Assembly (NCBI RefSeq): GCF_001632775.1
Contig: NZ_CP015249.1
Span: 2,088,686-2,152,685 of the forward strand
Direction: 5' to 3'
Length of the DNA stretch: 64,000 bases
From: Dokdonella koreensis DS-123
GTDB lineage: Bacteria > Pseudomonadota > Gammaproteobacteria > Xanthomonadales > Rhodanobacteraceae
In this document: in pieces, positions 37,004 through 49,947 of the stretch
Layout: each line of letters starts with the position of its first letter
Numbering within the stretch: the first letter of the stretch is position 1
Translations under genes and position numbers: made by a program
The notes under the pieces: model-generated
The model's input: only the letters and a program-made list of their open reading frames with translations
The model's database searches: none
What the model was told of the DNA's origin: nothing

Positions 37004-40000
37004 GTGATCCATCGAATCCTGCGCAGCACGACGCTTGCGCTCCTCGCCATGGCCGCGTTCGGCGCCGTTGCGGCCCCTTGTCCCATCACCACGATCGCGC
37101 CGGCGGCCTCGCTGCCCGATGCGGCGGTCGGCGCGAACTACACGCAGTCGTTCACTGCGACCAGCAGCACCAGCCTGCCGTTCGTGTTCTCGATCACCAG
37201 CGGTCTGCCGGCCGGTACCGGCCTCGGTCTCACGTCGACCGGCGCCGCTTCCGCGGACCTGAGCGGTACGCCGACCCAGGTCGGCAGCTATGTCCTGACC
37301 GTGACCGCGACCGACACCTCCGGCTGCAGCGGCGGCCGGACCTACGCGTTCGACGTCGCGCAGGGTACGCAGACGATCGGCTTCACCTCCACCGCACCAA
37401 CCGATGCGACGATCGGCGGCGCGCCGTACACGGTGTCGGCCAGCGCGACGTCGGGACTGGCGGTGGCCCTTTCGATCGATCCGGCAGCGAGCGTCGTGTG
37501 TTCGCTCGCCGGGTCCAGCGTGACGTTCCAGGGCGCCGGTACCTGCGTGATCAATGCGAACCAGGCGGGCGATGCGAACTACGCGCCGGCACCGCAGGTG
37601 CAGCAGTCGTTCGCGGTGGTCCAGGCCAGCCAGACGATCACGTTCACCTCGACGGCGCCGGCCGATGCCAGCGTCGGCGGTCCGTCCTATACCGCGTCGG
37701 CGACCGCCTCGTCGGGCCTGCCGGTGACGCTGTCGATCGACGCGTCGGCCAGCACGGTCTGTTCGATCGCCGGCGCGGTCGTCTCGTTCCAGGGCGTCGG
37801 CACCTGTGTCGTCAATGCCGACCAGGCCGGTGACGCCACCCACGCGCCGGCACCGCAGGTGCAGCAGTCGTTCGCGGTGGTCCAGGCCAGCCAGACGATC
37901 ACGTTCACCTCGACGGCGCCGGCCGATGCCAGCGTCGGCGGTCCGTCCTATACCGCGTCGGCGACCGCCTCGTCGGGCCTGCCGGTGGCGCTGTCGATCG
38001 ACGCGTCGGCCAGCACGGTCTGTTCGATCGCCGGCGCGGTCGTCTCGTTCCAGGGCGCCGGTACCTGCCTCGTCAACGCCAACCAGGCCGGCGACGCCAC
38101 CCATGCGCCGGCGCCGCAGGTGCAGCAGTCGTTCGCGGTCGGCCCCGGTGCACAGACCATCGTGTTCACGTCGTCGGCGCCGGCCGGCGCCGTCGTCGGC
38201 GGTGCGGCCTATACGGTGTCGGCGACCGCTTCCTCGGGCCTGCCGGTGACGCTGTCGATCGACGCGTCGGCCAGCGCGGTCTGTTCGATCGCCGGCGCAG
38301 TCGTCTCGTTCCAGGGCAGCGGGACCTGCGTCATCAACGCGAACCAGCCCGGCAACGCCAACTACCTGCCGGCGCCGCAGGCGCAGCAGGGTTTCGCGGT
38401 CGGACCCGGCACCCAGACGATCACGTTCACGACGCCGGCGCCGACCACCGCCGTCGTGGCCGGAGCGACCTATGCGGTGGCCGCGAGCGCGACCTCGGGT
38501 CTGCCGGTGGTGTTCACGATCGACGCCGCCGCGGCGGCGGTCTGTTCGATCAGTGGTGCGGCCGTCAGCTTCCAGAGCGCCGGCACCTGCGTCGTCAACG
38601 CCAACCAGGCCGGCAGCGCCCATTGGAACCCGGCGCCCCAGGCGCAGCAGAGTTTCGCGGTCGGCCGCGGCAACCAGACCATCGCGTTCGCGTCGACGGC
38701 GCCGAGCGCCGCCGTGGTCGCCGGCGCGACCTATGAGGTCGCCGCGAACGCGACCTCGGGCCTGCCGGTGACGTTCACGATCGACGCTGCCGCTACGGCG
38801 GTCTGCTCGATCAGCGGTTCGACGGTCAGCTTCCAGGGGGCAGGGACCTGCATCGTCAATGCCGACCAGGCCGGCGATGCGGACTGGAACCCGGCGCCAC
38901 GGCTCCAGCAGAGCTTCGCGGTCGGGCAAGGATCGCAGACGATCAGCTTCACCTCGACGCCACCGTCGAGTGCCTTCATCGGCGGCAGCTATACGGTCAC
39001 GGCGACGGCGACCTCGGGCCTGCCGGTCGCATTCTCGATCGACGCGAGTGCCGGTGCGGTCTGCACGATCAGCGGTGCGGCCGTATCGTTCACCGGTGCC
39101 GGCACCTGCGTCGTCAATGCCAACCAGGCCGGCGATGCGAACTGGGGCCCGGCGCCACAGGTGCAGCAGAGCTTCAGCGTGGTGGCGTGCATCGCGCTGG
39201 ATGTCGGCGAGGTGCGGCACCTGGCGGCGGGTACCGCACCGTGCGTGTTCAATCCGGACGGCATCGATGCCGAGTACACGTTCCTGCCGATCAATTTCAG
39301 CGACACCGGCGAGGTGGCGTTGAGCCTGACCGCCACCGGCATCCAGGCCGTGACCGGCCCGCCGACGCCGCGGCCGGCCAACGAGGGGCTGCCGCTCGCG
39401 CCGCTGCTCGACGCCAAGGCGGCGGACATGCACGGCATCGAGCAGCCGCCGGCGTTCCCGGACCGCCCGCACGGCCCGTCCGATCTGCTGCCGCTGCCAC
39501 GCGGCACCGTCACGCCGCTGGTACCGGGGCAGCTGATCGACATCAACGCCGCCGTCGGCGGCTGCACTGCCGCGCCGGACATGCGCAAGGGGCGCGTCGA
39601 GGCGGTCACCACGGAACAATGGCCCGGCCAGCCGCTGCTGTATGCGGTGCAGGAAGTCGTCGAGACCACGCCCGGCGCGGGCGACTGGCATCCGCCGGTC
39701 GTCGGTGGCTACGCGCTGGCCGATTTCCGCGCGATCATCGATGCATTCGTGATGGAGCCGCCCGGCGACACGTCCGCCGCCAGCGGCCTGCTGGGCGCGC
39801 TACCGCGAACCGGCGCGATGGGCCTGGCGCGCGACAACCTCGGCCTGGTGACCGATGTCGACGCCAACGGCGGCGTGATCCTGTTCTACACGCCCAAGAT
39901 GAACGAGCTGAGCCCGCCTGCGAGCTCGGGCGTGGCGCAGGGCATGTTCCAGCCACGCGACATGTTCTCGACCGCGAGCTGCCCGAGCAGCAACGAGGGC

Positions 40001-40897
40001 GAGATCCTCTACCTGATGGTGCCGGACCCGACCGGCGCCGTGAACAGCAACGTGCGCACGCTGTCGTTCTCGTTCGGCAATGCCGTCCCGACGCTGGTGC
40101 ATCACTTCACGCACCTGACCAGTGCCTGGCGCCGCATCTACCTCAACGGCGGGGCGCCGCTCGAGGAGATGTGGCTGGACGAAGCGATCGCCTGGCAGAT
40201 GCAGGAGCTGCTTTTCTTCAACATCTCGCTGGGCCTGGCACCGCGCATGAACGTGGCATTGGCGAACCTGACCACCGGGCCCAACGCCTCGCGGCGCGTG
40301 GCCGCGTTCAACACCTACCAGAACGTGATGTACGGCCACGACCGCACCTGGTTCTTCCAGCTCAACGGCACGAACAGCAACCGCCGCGTCGGCCCGCTGC
40401 TGCGCCAGCCGACCTCGACCGGTACGTCGCCGACCGTGCACGACAACGCCGCGCAGAACTTCTCGCCGACCTATACGTTCCTGCGCTACATGCTCGACCG
40501 CAGGAACACCGGCGACGCGGCCCTGCTCACTGCGCTGGTCAACAGCAACGCGACCGGCCTGGCCAACCTGCAGGCGGTGTTCGGCGCGTCGCCGCGCGAC
40601 TGGGCGCGCGATTTCCTCGTCGCCGCCTATGCCGACGACGCTGTCGCCGCCGTGCAGCCCGAGTACAGGCTGCCGACCTGGAACTACCGTTCGGTCTATG
40701 GCGGCCTGGGCGGCTACCCGCTGACCGTCCATCCGTTGAGCGACGGCACGACGCTGACGTTCGGGCTGCGGCCTGGCGGCGGCACGCGTTACACGCGCTT
40801 CGGCATCGCGGCCGGCCAGTCGGCCGACCTGACGTTGACGGAAGGCGGCGGGCCGCCGAACGCGAACGTCGTGACGTCGATCCTGCGTACGAAGTAG
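37004..40897 (+). CDS. Large exported Ig-repeat protein with a C-terminal gluzincin-like (M30/hyicolysin-type) domain lacking the catalytic Glu
   Basis: 1297 residues. GTG 37004 follows an AAGGAG site and begins a signal peptide (IHRILRSTTLALLAMAAFGA then VAAPCP). Residues about 35-120 form a putative-Ig domain (GLPAGTGLGLTSTGAASADL). Residues 123-730 are seven Ig-like repeats of about 87 residues, each with two cysteines. The C-terminal ~560 residues contain LVHHFTHLTSAWRRIYLNGG (H1033-H-F-T-H1037) and EMWLDEAIAWQMQELLFF (E1060). In related peptidases the first motif is HEFQH or HEFxH and the second is NE; here the catalytic Glu is His. The pattern otherwise fits that fold. It may be a non-peptidase or use altered chemistry. 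Likely exported and surface-exposed. Confidence 0.8.
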   Translation: MIHRILRSTTLALLAMAAFGAVAAPCPITTIAPAASLPDAAVGANYTQSFTATSSTSLPFVFSITSGLPAGTGLGLTSTGAASADLSGTPTQVGSYVLTVTATDTSGCSGGRTYAFDVAQGTQTIGFTSTAPTDATIGGAPYTVSASATSGLAVALSIDPAASVVCSLAGSSVTFQGAGTCVINANQAGDANYAPAPQVQQSFAVVQASQTITFTSTAPADASVGGPSYTASATASSGLPVTLSIDASASTVCSIAGAVVSFQGVGTCVVNADQAGDATHAPAPQVQQSFAVVQASQTITFTSTAPADASVGGPSYTASATASSGLPVALSIDASASTVCSIAGAVVSFQGAGTCLVNANQAGDATHAPAPQVQQSFAVGPGAQTIVFTSSAPAGAVVGGAAYTVSATASSGLPVTLSIDASASAVCSIAGAVVSFQGSGTCVINANQPGNANYLPAPQAQQGFAVGPGTQTITFTTPAPTTAVVAGATYAVAASATSGLPVVFTIDAAAAAVCSISGAAVSFQSAGTCVVNANQAGSAHWNPAPQAQQSFAVGRGNQTIAFASTAPSAAVVAGATYEVAANATSGLPVTFTIDAAATAVCSISGSTVSFQGAGTCIVNADQAGDADWNPAPRLQQSFAVGQGSQTISFTSTPPSSAFIGGSYTVTATATSGLPVAFSIDASAGAVCTISGAAVSFTGAGTCVVNANQAGDANWGPAPQVQQSFSVVACIALDVGEVRHLAAGTAPCVFNPDGIDAEYTFLPINFSDTGEVALSLTATGIQAVTGPPTPRPANEGLPLAPLLDAKAADMHGIEQPPAFPDRPHGPSDLLPLPRGTVTPLVPGQLIDINAAVGGCTAAPDMRKGRVEAVTTEQWPGQPLLYAVQEVVETTPGAGDWHPPVVGGYALADFRAIIDAFVMEPPGDTSAASGLLGALPRTGAMGLARDNLGLVTDVDANGGVILFYTPKMNELSPPASSGVAQGMFQPRDMFSTASCPSSNEGEILYLMVPDPTGAVNSNVRTLSFSFGNAVPTLVHHFTHLTSAWRRIYLNGGAPLEEMWLDEAIAWQMQELLFFNISLGLAPRMNVALANLTTGPNASRRVAAFNTYQNVMYGHDRTWFFQLNGTNSNRRVGPLLRQPTSTGTSPTVHDNAAQNFSPTYTFLRYMLDRRNTGDAALLTALVNSNATGLANLQAVFGASPRDWARDFLVAAYADDAVAAVQPEYRLPTWNYRSVYGGLGGYPLTVHPLSDGTTLTFGLRPGGGTRYTRFGIAAGQSADLTLTEGGGPPNANVVTSILRTK
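37370..39181 (+). repeat. Seven tandem 261-bp repeats encoding Ig-like domains
   Basis: Units begin at 37370, 37631, 37892, 38153, 38414, 38675 and 38936 (period 261 bp; the last lacks one codon). Each begins QTI and contains SGLPV, VCSI..A, AGTCV.NANQAGDA and PAPQVQQSF. Units 2 and 3 are nearly identical in DNA over about 200 bases, which indicates a recent duplication; later units have drifted. Confidence 0.95.
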
Positions 40898-40907
40898 GTT
40901 CGAGGAC

Positions 40908-40936
40908 GCCGTCCGCTCGGGTCTCGAGCGGGCGGC
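40908..40936 (+). other. GC-rich hairpin after the Ig-repeat gene
   Basis: GCCGTCCGCTC (40908-40918) can pair with GAGCGGGCGGC (40926-40936), one T-G wobble, seven-base loop. No T-run follows, so terminator function is uncertain. Confidence 0.3.
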
Positions 40937-41056
40937 GCCGCGCCCGGCACGATCGGGTGGCAGGAAGCGCGGGTGTCCGGTGCCTTCGGTGCCGGCCGCC
41001 GGTGCGCTTCGTGCCGATGTACCGCGTTGCCCGATCTGCGCCGCCGTGAGTGGTGG

Positions 41057-41731
41057 TCAGCCGGGCGCGAGTCCGCCCGGTCCGAGCTGCAGCGGCAGCG
41101 GCAGCGGCTGGCCGTCCAGGCACACGCTGGCACCGTCGAGCGCGATCCGTCCGCGCGCGATCAGGTCGACCACGGCCGGCAGCAGGCGGTGCTCCTCGGC
41201 CAGCAGGCGCGTGGCGAGCGATTCGGGCGAGTCGTCCGGCGCGACCGCGAGCGCCGCCTGCGCGATCACCGGGCCGGCGTCGAGCTCGGCGCCGACGTAG
41301 TGCACGCTGGCGCCGTGGAACGCATCGCCGGATGCCAGTGCGCGGCGGTGCGTGTCCAGGCCCGGATACTTGGGCAGCAGCGACGGATGGATGTTGATGA
41401 TGCGTCCGGCCCAGGGCGCGATCACGGCCGGGTCGAGGATCCGCAGAAAGCCGGCCAGCACCACCAATGCCGGCGAGAACGCGTCCAGTTCGGCGAACAG
41501 CGCGCGATCGAAGCCGGCCCGGTCGGCGAAGTCGCGCGGCCGCAACGCCACGGTCGGGATGCCGCGTTCACGGGCGGCGGCGACCGCCGCGCAGCCGGGG
41601 CGATCGGAGAACAGCGCGGCGATGCGGACCGGCAGGGTGCCGTCGCGCGCTGCCTCGTGCAGCGCCAGGAAGTTGCTGCCGCGGCCGGATGCGAAGACGA
41701 CGAGGCCGAACGCGTCAGGCGATGCGGACAC
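41057..41731 (-). CDS. purN: Phosphoribosylglycinamide formyltransferase
   Basis: Third step of de novo purine synthesis, transferring a formyl group from 10-formyl-THF to GAR. GTG 41731 ([20 protein letters not shown]) gives 224 residues; it overlaps the purM stop by 17 bases. Hallmarks: [12 protein letters not shown] near 12-24, [16 protein letters not shown], and [20 protein letters not shown] with the catalytic Asn-His, then [19 protein letters not shown] with the catalytic Asp. The frame extends upstream but only within purM. Confidence 0.95.
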   Translation of the reverse strand: MSASPDAFGLVVFASGRGSNFLALHEAARDGTLPVRIAALFSDRPGCAAVAAARERGIPTVALRPRDFADRAGFDRALFAELDAFSPALVVLAGFLRILDPAVIAPWAGRIINIHPSLLPKYPGLDTHRRALASGDAFHGASVHYVGAELDAGPVIAQAALAVAPDDSPESLATRLLAEEHRLLPAVVDLIARGRIALDGASVCLDGQPLPLPLQLGPGGLAPG

Positions 41732-42752
41732 GCTCGTCGCCGCTCGCGGCGACGATCTCGCCGATCGTCGCGGCCTGGAGTCCGAGCGTTTCCAGCGCAT
41801 CGACCGTAGCACCGGCCTGCGCGCGCGGGACGATCAGCGTGTAGCCGATGCCGCAGTTGAACGTGCGCCACATCTCCGCGCGCTCCACCTTGCCTTCGCG
41901 CTGCAGCCAGTCGAACACGGGCGGGAGCTTCCAGGCGCTGCTCTCCAGCGCCACGCCCAGGCCCCCGGGCACGACGCGGATGATGTTCTCCTGCAGGCCG
42001 CCGCCGGTGATGTGGGCCATGCCGTGCACGGCTTGCTGCTGCATCAGCTTCAGCACCGGCTTGACGTAGATGGTGGTCGGCGCCATCAGCGCGTCGGCCA
42101 GCGTCGTGCCGTCCAGGTCGAGGTCGAACGGGTTGCCGGCGCGCTCGGCGATGCGGCGGATCAGCGAGTAGCCGTTCGAGTGCGGACCGCTGGAGAGAAC
42201 GCCGACGATCGCGTCGCCGGCCTGGATGCGGCTGCCGTCGATCAATGCGATCTTCTCGACCGCGCCCACGCAGAAGCCGGCCAGGTCGTACTCGCCCGGC
42301 GGGTACATGTCCGGCATCTCGGCGGTTTCGCCGCCGACCAGCGCGCAGCCGGCCAGCTCGCAGCCCTTGGCGATGCCGCCGATCACGCTGACGGTGGTGT
42401 CGACGTCGAGCTTGCCGGTGGCGAAGTAGTCGAGGAAGAACAGCGGCTCGGCGCCCTGGACCAGGACGTCGTTGACGCACATGCCGACCAGGTCGATGCC
42501 GATGGTGTCGTGGCGGCCGAGCGTCTGCGCCAGCTTGAGCTTGGTGCCGACACCGTCGGTGCCGGAGACGAGCACCGGGTCGCGGTAGCGGGCGCCCAGC
42601 TCGAACAGCGCGCCGAAGCCGCCGAGGCCGGCCATGACCTCCGGCCGGAACGTGCGCTTGACCAGGGGTTTGATGCGTTCGACGACGGCATTGCCGGCAT
42701 CGATGTCGACGCCGGCGGCGCGGTAGGTGAGGGCTTCGGTCGCGTTGGCCAT
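41715..42752 (-). CDS. purM: Phosphoribosylformylglycinamidine cyclo-ligase
   Basis: ATP-dependent AIR synthetase of purine synthesis. ATG 42752 gives 345 residues, typical. Hallmarks: [38 protein letters not shown] (the ATP/substrate motif), [40 protein letters not shown], and [16 protein letters not shown]. purN is co-translated; DUF2066 diverges upstream, as in many gammaproteobacteria. Confidence 0.97.
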   Translation of the reverse strand: MANATEALTYRAAGVDIDAGNAVVERIKPLVKRTFRPEVMAGLGGFGALFELGARYRDPVLVSGTDGVGTKLKLAQTLGRHDTIGIDLVGMCVNDVLVQGAEPLFFLDYFATGKLDVDTTVSVIGGIAKGCELAGCALVGGETAEMPDMYPPGEYDLAGFCVGAVEKIALIDGSRIQAGDAIVGVLSSGPHSNGYSLIRRIAERAGNPFDLDLDGTTLADALMAPTTIYVKPVLKLMQQQAVHGMAHITGGGLQENIIRVVPGGLGVALESSAWKLPPVFDWLQREGKVERAEMWRTFNCGIGYTLIVPRAQAGATVDALETLGLQAATIGEIVAASGDERVRIA

Positions 42753-42986
42753 GTTCGCTGGGTCGGCGCGAGGGGCGCGCATGATAGCAGCGTAGGACCC
42801 GCTTATGGACGTTCGGCCGGATAGCCGCGCCGCATGCCGGTTGCGGCCCGCCACGGGCGGCGGGCGCGGGGCGCGCTTCCGGCCCCGCTGCCGCCGTTGG
42901 CCGCCCGGGCGCCCGGGCGGCGCGGTTGGACGCGGCAGCCCGGTTTGGGCAGACTTCCAGCCCCTGCCGATGCCGGATGCCCGCAG

Positions 42987-43616
42987 ATGCTGTCGCGCTG
43001 TCTTCTGTTCCTGATCGTGATGGTCTCCTGCGCGGCGGTCCCGGCCGCCGCCGGCTCGCATACCGGCGAGGCGCCGGTGGCCTCGCAGGGCGAGGCCGAT
43101 CGCGGCCCCGCGCTGGCGGTGGCGATGACCCAGGTGCTGGTGCGCCTGGCCGGCGACGAAAGCCTGGCCGGCCGCGCCGACGTGGCCCGCGAGACGGCGC
43201 GGGCCGCGACCTACATGCTGCAGTACCAGTATCGCCGCGATGTCGGCCTGGACGGCCAGCCGCAGCTGGTCCTGGTCGCCGAGTTCGACCCCGCCAGCGT
43301 GGCCGCGGTGCTCGGGCGGCTGGGCGTCGGCGTGGCCTATGCCGACCGCGGGGCGCCGACCGAGGCCCGGCTGTGGATCGGCGGCATCCGCTCGGCCGAG
43401 GATTTCGCGCGCATCATGCGCTATCTCGGCAGCCTGGACCTGGTGCGCCAGTCGGCGACGCTCGAGGCGCGCGGCGACGGCGTGCTGATGCGGGTCGCCC
43501 TGACGGTCGGCTTGCCGTATTTCCTTTCGACCGTCGACACCAGCGCGACGCTGACCGTCGTCAACGGCCAGCCACCGGTCGAGGGCGTCGACGCGACCCT
43601 GATCCTGGGGCGCTGA
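42987..43616 (+). CDS. DUF2066 family exported protein, short form
   Basis: 209 residues from ATG 42987, which opens a signal peptide ([20 protein letters not shown]). [35 protein letters not shown] and [20 protein letters not shown] match the N-terminal part of DUF2066, and [20 protein letters not shown] with [18 protein letters not shown] matches its C-terminal part. Members I recall are about 350 residues, with a middle region missing here. Its place between purM and the phosphatidyltransferase is conserved. Function is unknown. Confidence 0.82.
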   Translation: MLSRCLLFLIVMVSCAAVPAAAGSHTGEAPVASQGEADRGPALAVAMTQVLVRLAGDESLAGRADVARETARAATYMLQYQYRRDVGLDGQPQLVLVAEFDPASVAAVLGRLGVGVAYADRGAPTEARLWIGGIRSAEDFARIMRYLGSLDLVRQSATLEARGDGVLMRVALTVGLPYFLSTVDTSATLTVVNGQPPVEGVDATLILGR

Positions 43617-43625
43617 ACGCCCGCC

Positions 43626-44183
43626 GTGCTTCGGCAGCTTCCCAACCTGATCACCGTGGCCAGGATCGTCCTGGTCGTCCCGCTGGCCTGGCTGATCCTG
43701 CAGCAGCGCTACGGCGAGGCCCTGGCGGTCCTCGTGGTGGCGGCGCTCAGCGACGCGATCGACGGCTTCCTGGCCAAGCAGTTCGGCTGGCAGAGCTGGA
43801 TCGGGGGCATGCTCGATCCGATCGCCGATAAGCTGATGCTGATGGCGAGCTTCGTCGCCCTGGGCCTGGCTGGTGCGTTGCCGGCGTGGCTGCCGGTGCT
43901 GGTGATCGGCCGCGACGTGGTCATCGTCGCCGGCGCGCTGGCCTATCACCGCCTGATCGGCCGCTTCGATGCGGCGCCCACCGTGCTGTCCAAGCTGACG
44001 ACGCTGGTGCAGATCGCCTTCGTCGTGCTGGAACTGGTGCGGCTGGCCGGCCTGACGGCCGTGCCGGGCGCGCTGCGCGACGGCGCGCTGCTGGCCGTGG
44101 TGGTGCTGACCGTGGCCAGCGGGGCCGACTACGTCCTCACCTGGGGACGCCGCGCCTGGCTGGCGCGGCGCGGCCGCCGATGA
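43626..44183 (+). CDS. CDP-alcohol phosphatidyltransferase family protein
   Basis: Membrane enzyme of the PgsA/CdsA-like superfamily that joins a CDP-diacylglycerol to an alcohol. GTG start nine bases after the DUF2066 stop; 185 residues with about five membrane helices. The catalytic signature D-x2-D-G-x2-A-K-x8-G-x3-D-x3-D is intact in [20 protein letters not shown] then [10 protein letters not shown]. Similar copies sit in this place in other gammaproteobacteria beside pgsA proper, so phosphatidylglycerophosphate synthesis is likely but not certain. Confidence 0.88.
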   Translation: MLRQLPNLITVARIVLVVPLAWLILQQRYGEALAVLVVAALSDAIDGFLAKQFGWQSWIGGMLDPIADKLMLMASFVALGLAGALPAWLPVLVIGRDVVIVAGALAYHRLIGRFDAAPTVLSKLTTLVQIAFVVLELVRLAGLTAVPGALRDGALLAVVVLTVASGADYVLTWGRRAWLARRGRR

Positions 44184-44292
44184 ACGGCGCGGGACGCGAG
44201 CACCTCCGGCAGGCCGTGCGGCCATGGTGGTGCGCCCCCCGCTTCGCCGACAATGGACACCTGAACGGCCCCGCTTCGAGGATGTGAGCCCG

Positions 44293-45477
44293 ATGACCGA
44301 GAACAGTCTGGACGTGCGCTGGAAGTGGCTGATCCTGGTCGCCGCGATCGGTTTCGTGCTGTACCTGCTGGGACCGGTGCTCTCACCGTTCGTCGCGGCG
44401 GCGCTGTTCGCGTACCTGTTCAATCCGCTGGTCGAGGTGCTGGAGCGCCGCGGCGTGGGGCGCGCCTGGGGCGTGAGCCTGGTCTTCATCGTGCTGACCC
44501 TGGCCCTGGTCGGGATCGTGCTGGTGCTGATCCCGTTCATCGAGCGGCAGATCGCCAACTTCCTCGAGCAGCTGCCGCGCTGGACCGCCTGGGCGCAGAA
44601 CGTCGCCTCGCCGTGGGTCGAGGCGCACCTGGGCATCAGCCTCGGCAGCTTCGACAGCCAGGGCATCGTCGGCATGCTGCAGGCGCATTGGAAGGAGGCC
44701 GGGGGCTTCGCCGCCGCCGTCGTCGCGGGCGTCTCCAAGTCCGGCTTCGCGGTGCTCGGCTGGGTGCTCAACGCGGTGATCGTGCCGGTGGCGGCGTTCT
44801 ACCTGCTGCGCGACTGGAACATCGTCGTGGATCGCGTGCATGCGCTGATCCCGCGTTCGATCGAGCCGGTGGTCGTGCGGCTGGCGCGCGAGTCGGACGA
44901 GACGCTGGGCGGCTTCCTGCGCGGCCAGCTCAGCGTGATGATCGTCCTCGGGATCATCTACGGCCTCGGGCTGTGGATGGTCGGCATCAGCGTCGGCCCG
45001 CTGATCGGCATGATCGCCGGGCTGATCAGCTTCGTGCCGTACCTCGGCGCGATCGTCGGCGTCGGCATGGGCATCATCGCCGCGCTGGTCCAGTACCAGG
45101 ACTGGTTCCACGTGCTGCTGGTGCTGGCGGTGTTCGCGATCGGCCAGACGCTGGAGGGCTACGTGCTGGTTCCCAAGCTGGTCGGCGACCGGATCGGCAT
45201 GCACCCGGTCGCCGTCATGTTCGCGATCCTGGCCGGCGGGCAGCTGTTCGGCTTCGTCGGCGTGCTGCTGGCGCTGCCGATCGCCGCGATCGTCATGGTG
45301 CTGCTGCGCTACGCCTACGAGCGCTACACGCAGAGCGAGATGTACCAGGACGTGGGCGAGGAGCCGCAGATCGTCGTCGCCGGTGACCTGTCGCGTGCCG
45401 CCACGACGGTGGTCGCCACGGAAACGATCATCGTCACCGGGCACGCGCGCGCCCAGGAGCCGCCGGCCAAGCCATGA
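44293..45477 (+). CDS. AI-2E family transporter (PerM-like permease)
   Basis: Inner-membrane protein of 394 residues; ATG 44293 gives [20 protein letters not shown]. About seven to eight membrane helices. AI-2E hallmarks are seen: [80 protein letters not shown] and [20 protein letters not shown]. Substrate is unsettled. hda overlaps its stop by four bases. Confidence 0.9.
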   Translation: MTENSLDVRWKWLILVAAIGFVLYLLGPVLSPFVAAALFAYLFNPLVEVLERRGVGRAWGVSLVFIVLTLALVGIVLVLIPFIERQIANFLEQLPRWTAWAQNVASPWVEAHLGISLGSFDSQGIVGMLQAHWKEAGGFAAAVVAGVSKSGFAVLGWVLNAVIVPVAAFYLLRDWNIVVDRVHALIPRSIEPVVVRLARESDETLGGFLRGQLSVMIVLGIIYGLGLWMVGISVGPLIGMIAGLISFVPYLGAIVGVGMGIIAALVQYQDWFHVLLVLAVFAIGQTLEGYVLVPKLVGDRIGMHPVAVMFAILAGGQLFGFVGVLLALPIAAIVMVLLRYAYERYTQSEMYQDVGEEPQIVVAGDLSRAATTVVATETIIVTGHARAQEPPAKP

Positions 45478-46175
45478 GCGGGCAGTTGCCGCTTTCGTTG
45501 CGCTGGCCTTCGTGGCTGCGCCTGGAGCATTTCGACCCGCACGGAGCCAGCCAGGGCACGCCCGCGGCCTTGGCGGCGGCCGCGGCCGATGCCGGCGCGC
45601 CGTGGGTGTTCCTGTCCGGCCCGCGCGGCAGCGGCAAGACGCACCTGCTGGTCGCCGCCTGCCACGCCGCCCTGGCGCAGGCGCGGCGGGCACAGTACGT
45701 CGGCCTGGCCGAGCCGGGAGCCCCGCGCGGCGAACGCCTGCGCGCGCTCGGCGGCGGCGATCTGCTGGCCCTGGACGACCTGCAGGCGTTGGCTGGTGAC
45801 GGCGCTGCCGAGCACGCCCTGTTCGACCTCTACAACCGCTGCCGCGCCGAAGGCACGGTCATGCTGTTCGCCGCCCAGGCGGTACCGGCCGCATTGCCGA
45901 TGCAGCTGCCGGACCTGCGCTCGCGGCTGGCCGCCTGCACGCAGGGCCTGCTCAAGCCGCTCGACGAGGCCGGCCGCCGCCGCATCCTGCGCGAGCGTGC
46001 CGCGGCGCGCGGCATCGAGCTCGACGATGGCGTGATGGATTGGCTGTTCACGCGCCAGGCACGCGACCTGGCCACGCTGGTGGACTTGCTCGACCGCATC
46101 GACCGGGCGGCGCTGGCGGCGCAACGCCGCGTCACCATCCCGTTCCTGCGCCAGCTGCTGGCCGAGCCGGCCTGA
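45474..46175 (+). CDS. hda: DnaA regulatory inactivator Hda
   Basis: AAA+ protein that, with the beta clamp, triggers ATP hydrolysis by DnaA to prevent over-initiation. 233 residues. The N-terminal QLPLSL is the clamp-binding motif. Walker A GPRGSGKTHLL at about 49-59, Walker B LLALDDLQAL, sensor I region and LDEAGRRRILRERAAARGIE follow. Four-base overlap with perM (ATGA) and convergent to murU with a gap of only three bases. Confidence 0.94.
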   Translation: MSGQLPLSLRWPSWLRLEHFDPHGASQGTPAALAAAAADAGAPWVFLSGPRGSGKTHLLVAACHAALAQARRAQYVGLAEPGAPRGERLRALGGGDLLALDDLQALAGDGAAEHALFDLYNRCRAEGTVMLFAAQAVPAALPMQLPDLRSRLAACTQGLLKPLDEAGRRRILRERAAARGIELDDGVMDWLFTRQARDLATLVDLLDRIDRAALAAQRRVTIPFLRQLLAEPA

Positions 46176-46178
46176 GGT

Positions 46179-47884
<1,706 letters not shown>

Positions 47885-47936
47885 CGGAAGCGGGGCAGGG
47901 GTGGTCGAACGGCCCGCCAGTCTAGCCGAGCGGTGG

Positions 47937-47979
47937 TTTGACCGCTGCGGTCAAAATCAGTACCATTTCGGTACTTATT
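47937..47979 (+). promoter_or_regulatory. suf operon promoter with two overlapping dyads (probable Rrf2/IscR-type operator)
   Basis: TTGACC (47938-47943), 17 bases, TACCAT (47961-47966) forms a good sigma70 promoter, 33 bases before the regulator ATG. The -35 and spacer lie in a dyad TTTGACCG / CGGTCAAA (47937-47955), and the -10 lies in a second, ATCAGTACC / GGTACTTAT (47957-47978, one mismatch). The second resembles the spacing of IscR-type sites. Autorepression by the first gene is inferred. Confidence 0.7.
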
Positions 47980-47998
47980 CGATCGTCTCCCCGCCGCG

Positions 47999-48448
47999 AT
48001 GCTACGCGTCAGCAAGCTCACCGACTATGCCACCGTCGTCATGACGGTCCTGGCCGCCGCCGACGGCGAAGTGCTGAGCGCGCAGGGGCTGGCCGAGCGT
48101 GCCCATCTGGAGGCGCCCACCGTCAGCAAGCTGCTCAAGCAGCTCGGCCACGCCGGCCTGGTCGAGTCGTTCCGCGGCGTCAACGGCGGCTACCGGCTGG
48201 CACGGCCGCCGCAGGCGATCACGGTGGCCGAGATCGTCACCGCGATGGAAGGACCGATCGGCATGACCGAATGCAGCGTGCACAGCGGCCAGTGCGGCCA
48301 CGAGGCGCACTGCGGCGTCCGCGTCAACTGGCGGCGCATCAGCCAGGCGATCGAACACGCGCTCGACAGCGTGACCCTGGCCGACATGGTCAAGCCCGCC
48401 CCCCCACCGCTGCGCGTGCCGATCCCGGTCCGCGTGGCCGTCACCTGA
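47999..48448 (+). CDS. SUF system Fe-S regulator (Rrf2/IscR family)
   Basis: 149-residue Rrf2 winged-helix regulator ([20 protein letters not shown], then [20 protein letters not shown] and [11 protein letters not shown]). Three cysteines, C92, C99 and C105 ([16 protein letters not shown]), are placed to bind an Fe-S cluster as in IscR, so it should sense cluster supply. It is first in the suf operon, with sufB starting 20 bases after its stop. SufR-like repression of the operon is the likely role. The C-terminal Pro/Val tail is unusual but short. Confidence 0.92.
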   Translation: MLRVSKLTDYATVVMTVLAAADGEVLSAQGLAERAHLEAPTVSKLLKQLGHAGLVESFRGVNGGYRLARPPQAITVAEIVTAMEGPIGMTECSVHSGQCGHEAHCGVRVNWRRISQAIEHALDSVTLADMVKPAPPPLRVPIPVRVAVT

Positions 48449-48468
48449 ACCTGCAAGGCAGCCCATCC

Positions 48469-49943
<1,475 letters not shown>

Positions 49944-49947
<4 letters not shown>

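Noticed and set aside
37370-39181. Possible CRISPR-like array
   Set aside because: The 261-bp units are in-frame coding repeats with no spacers.
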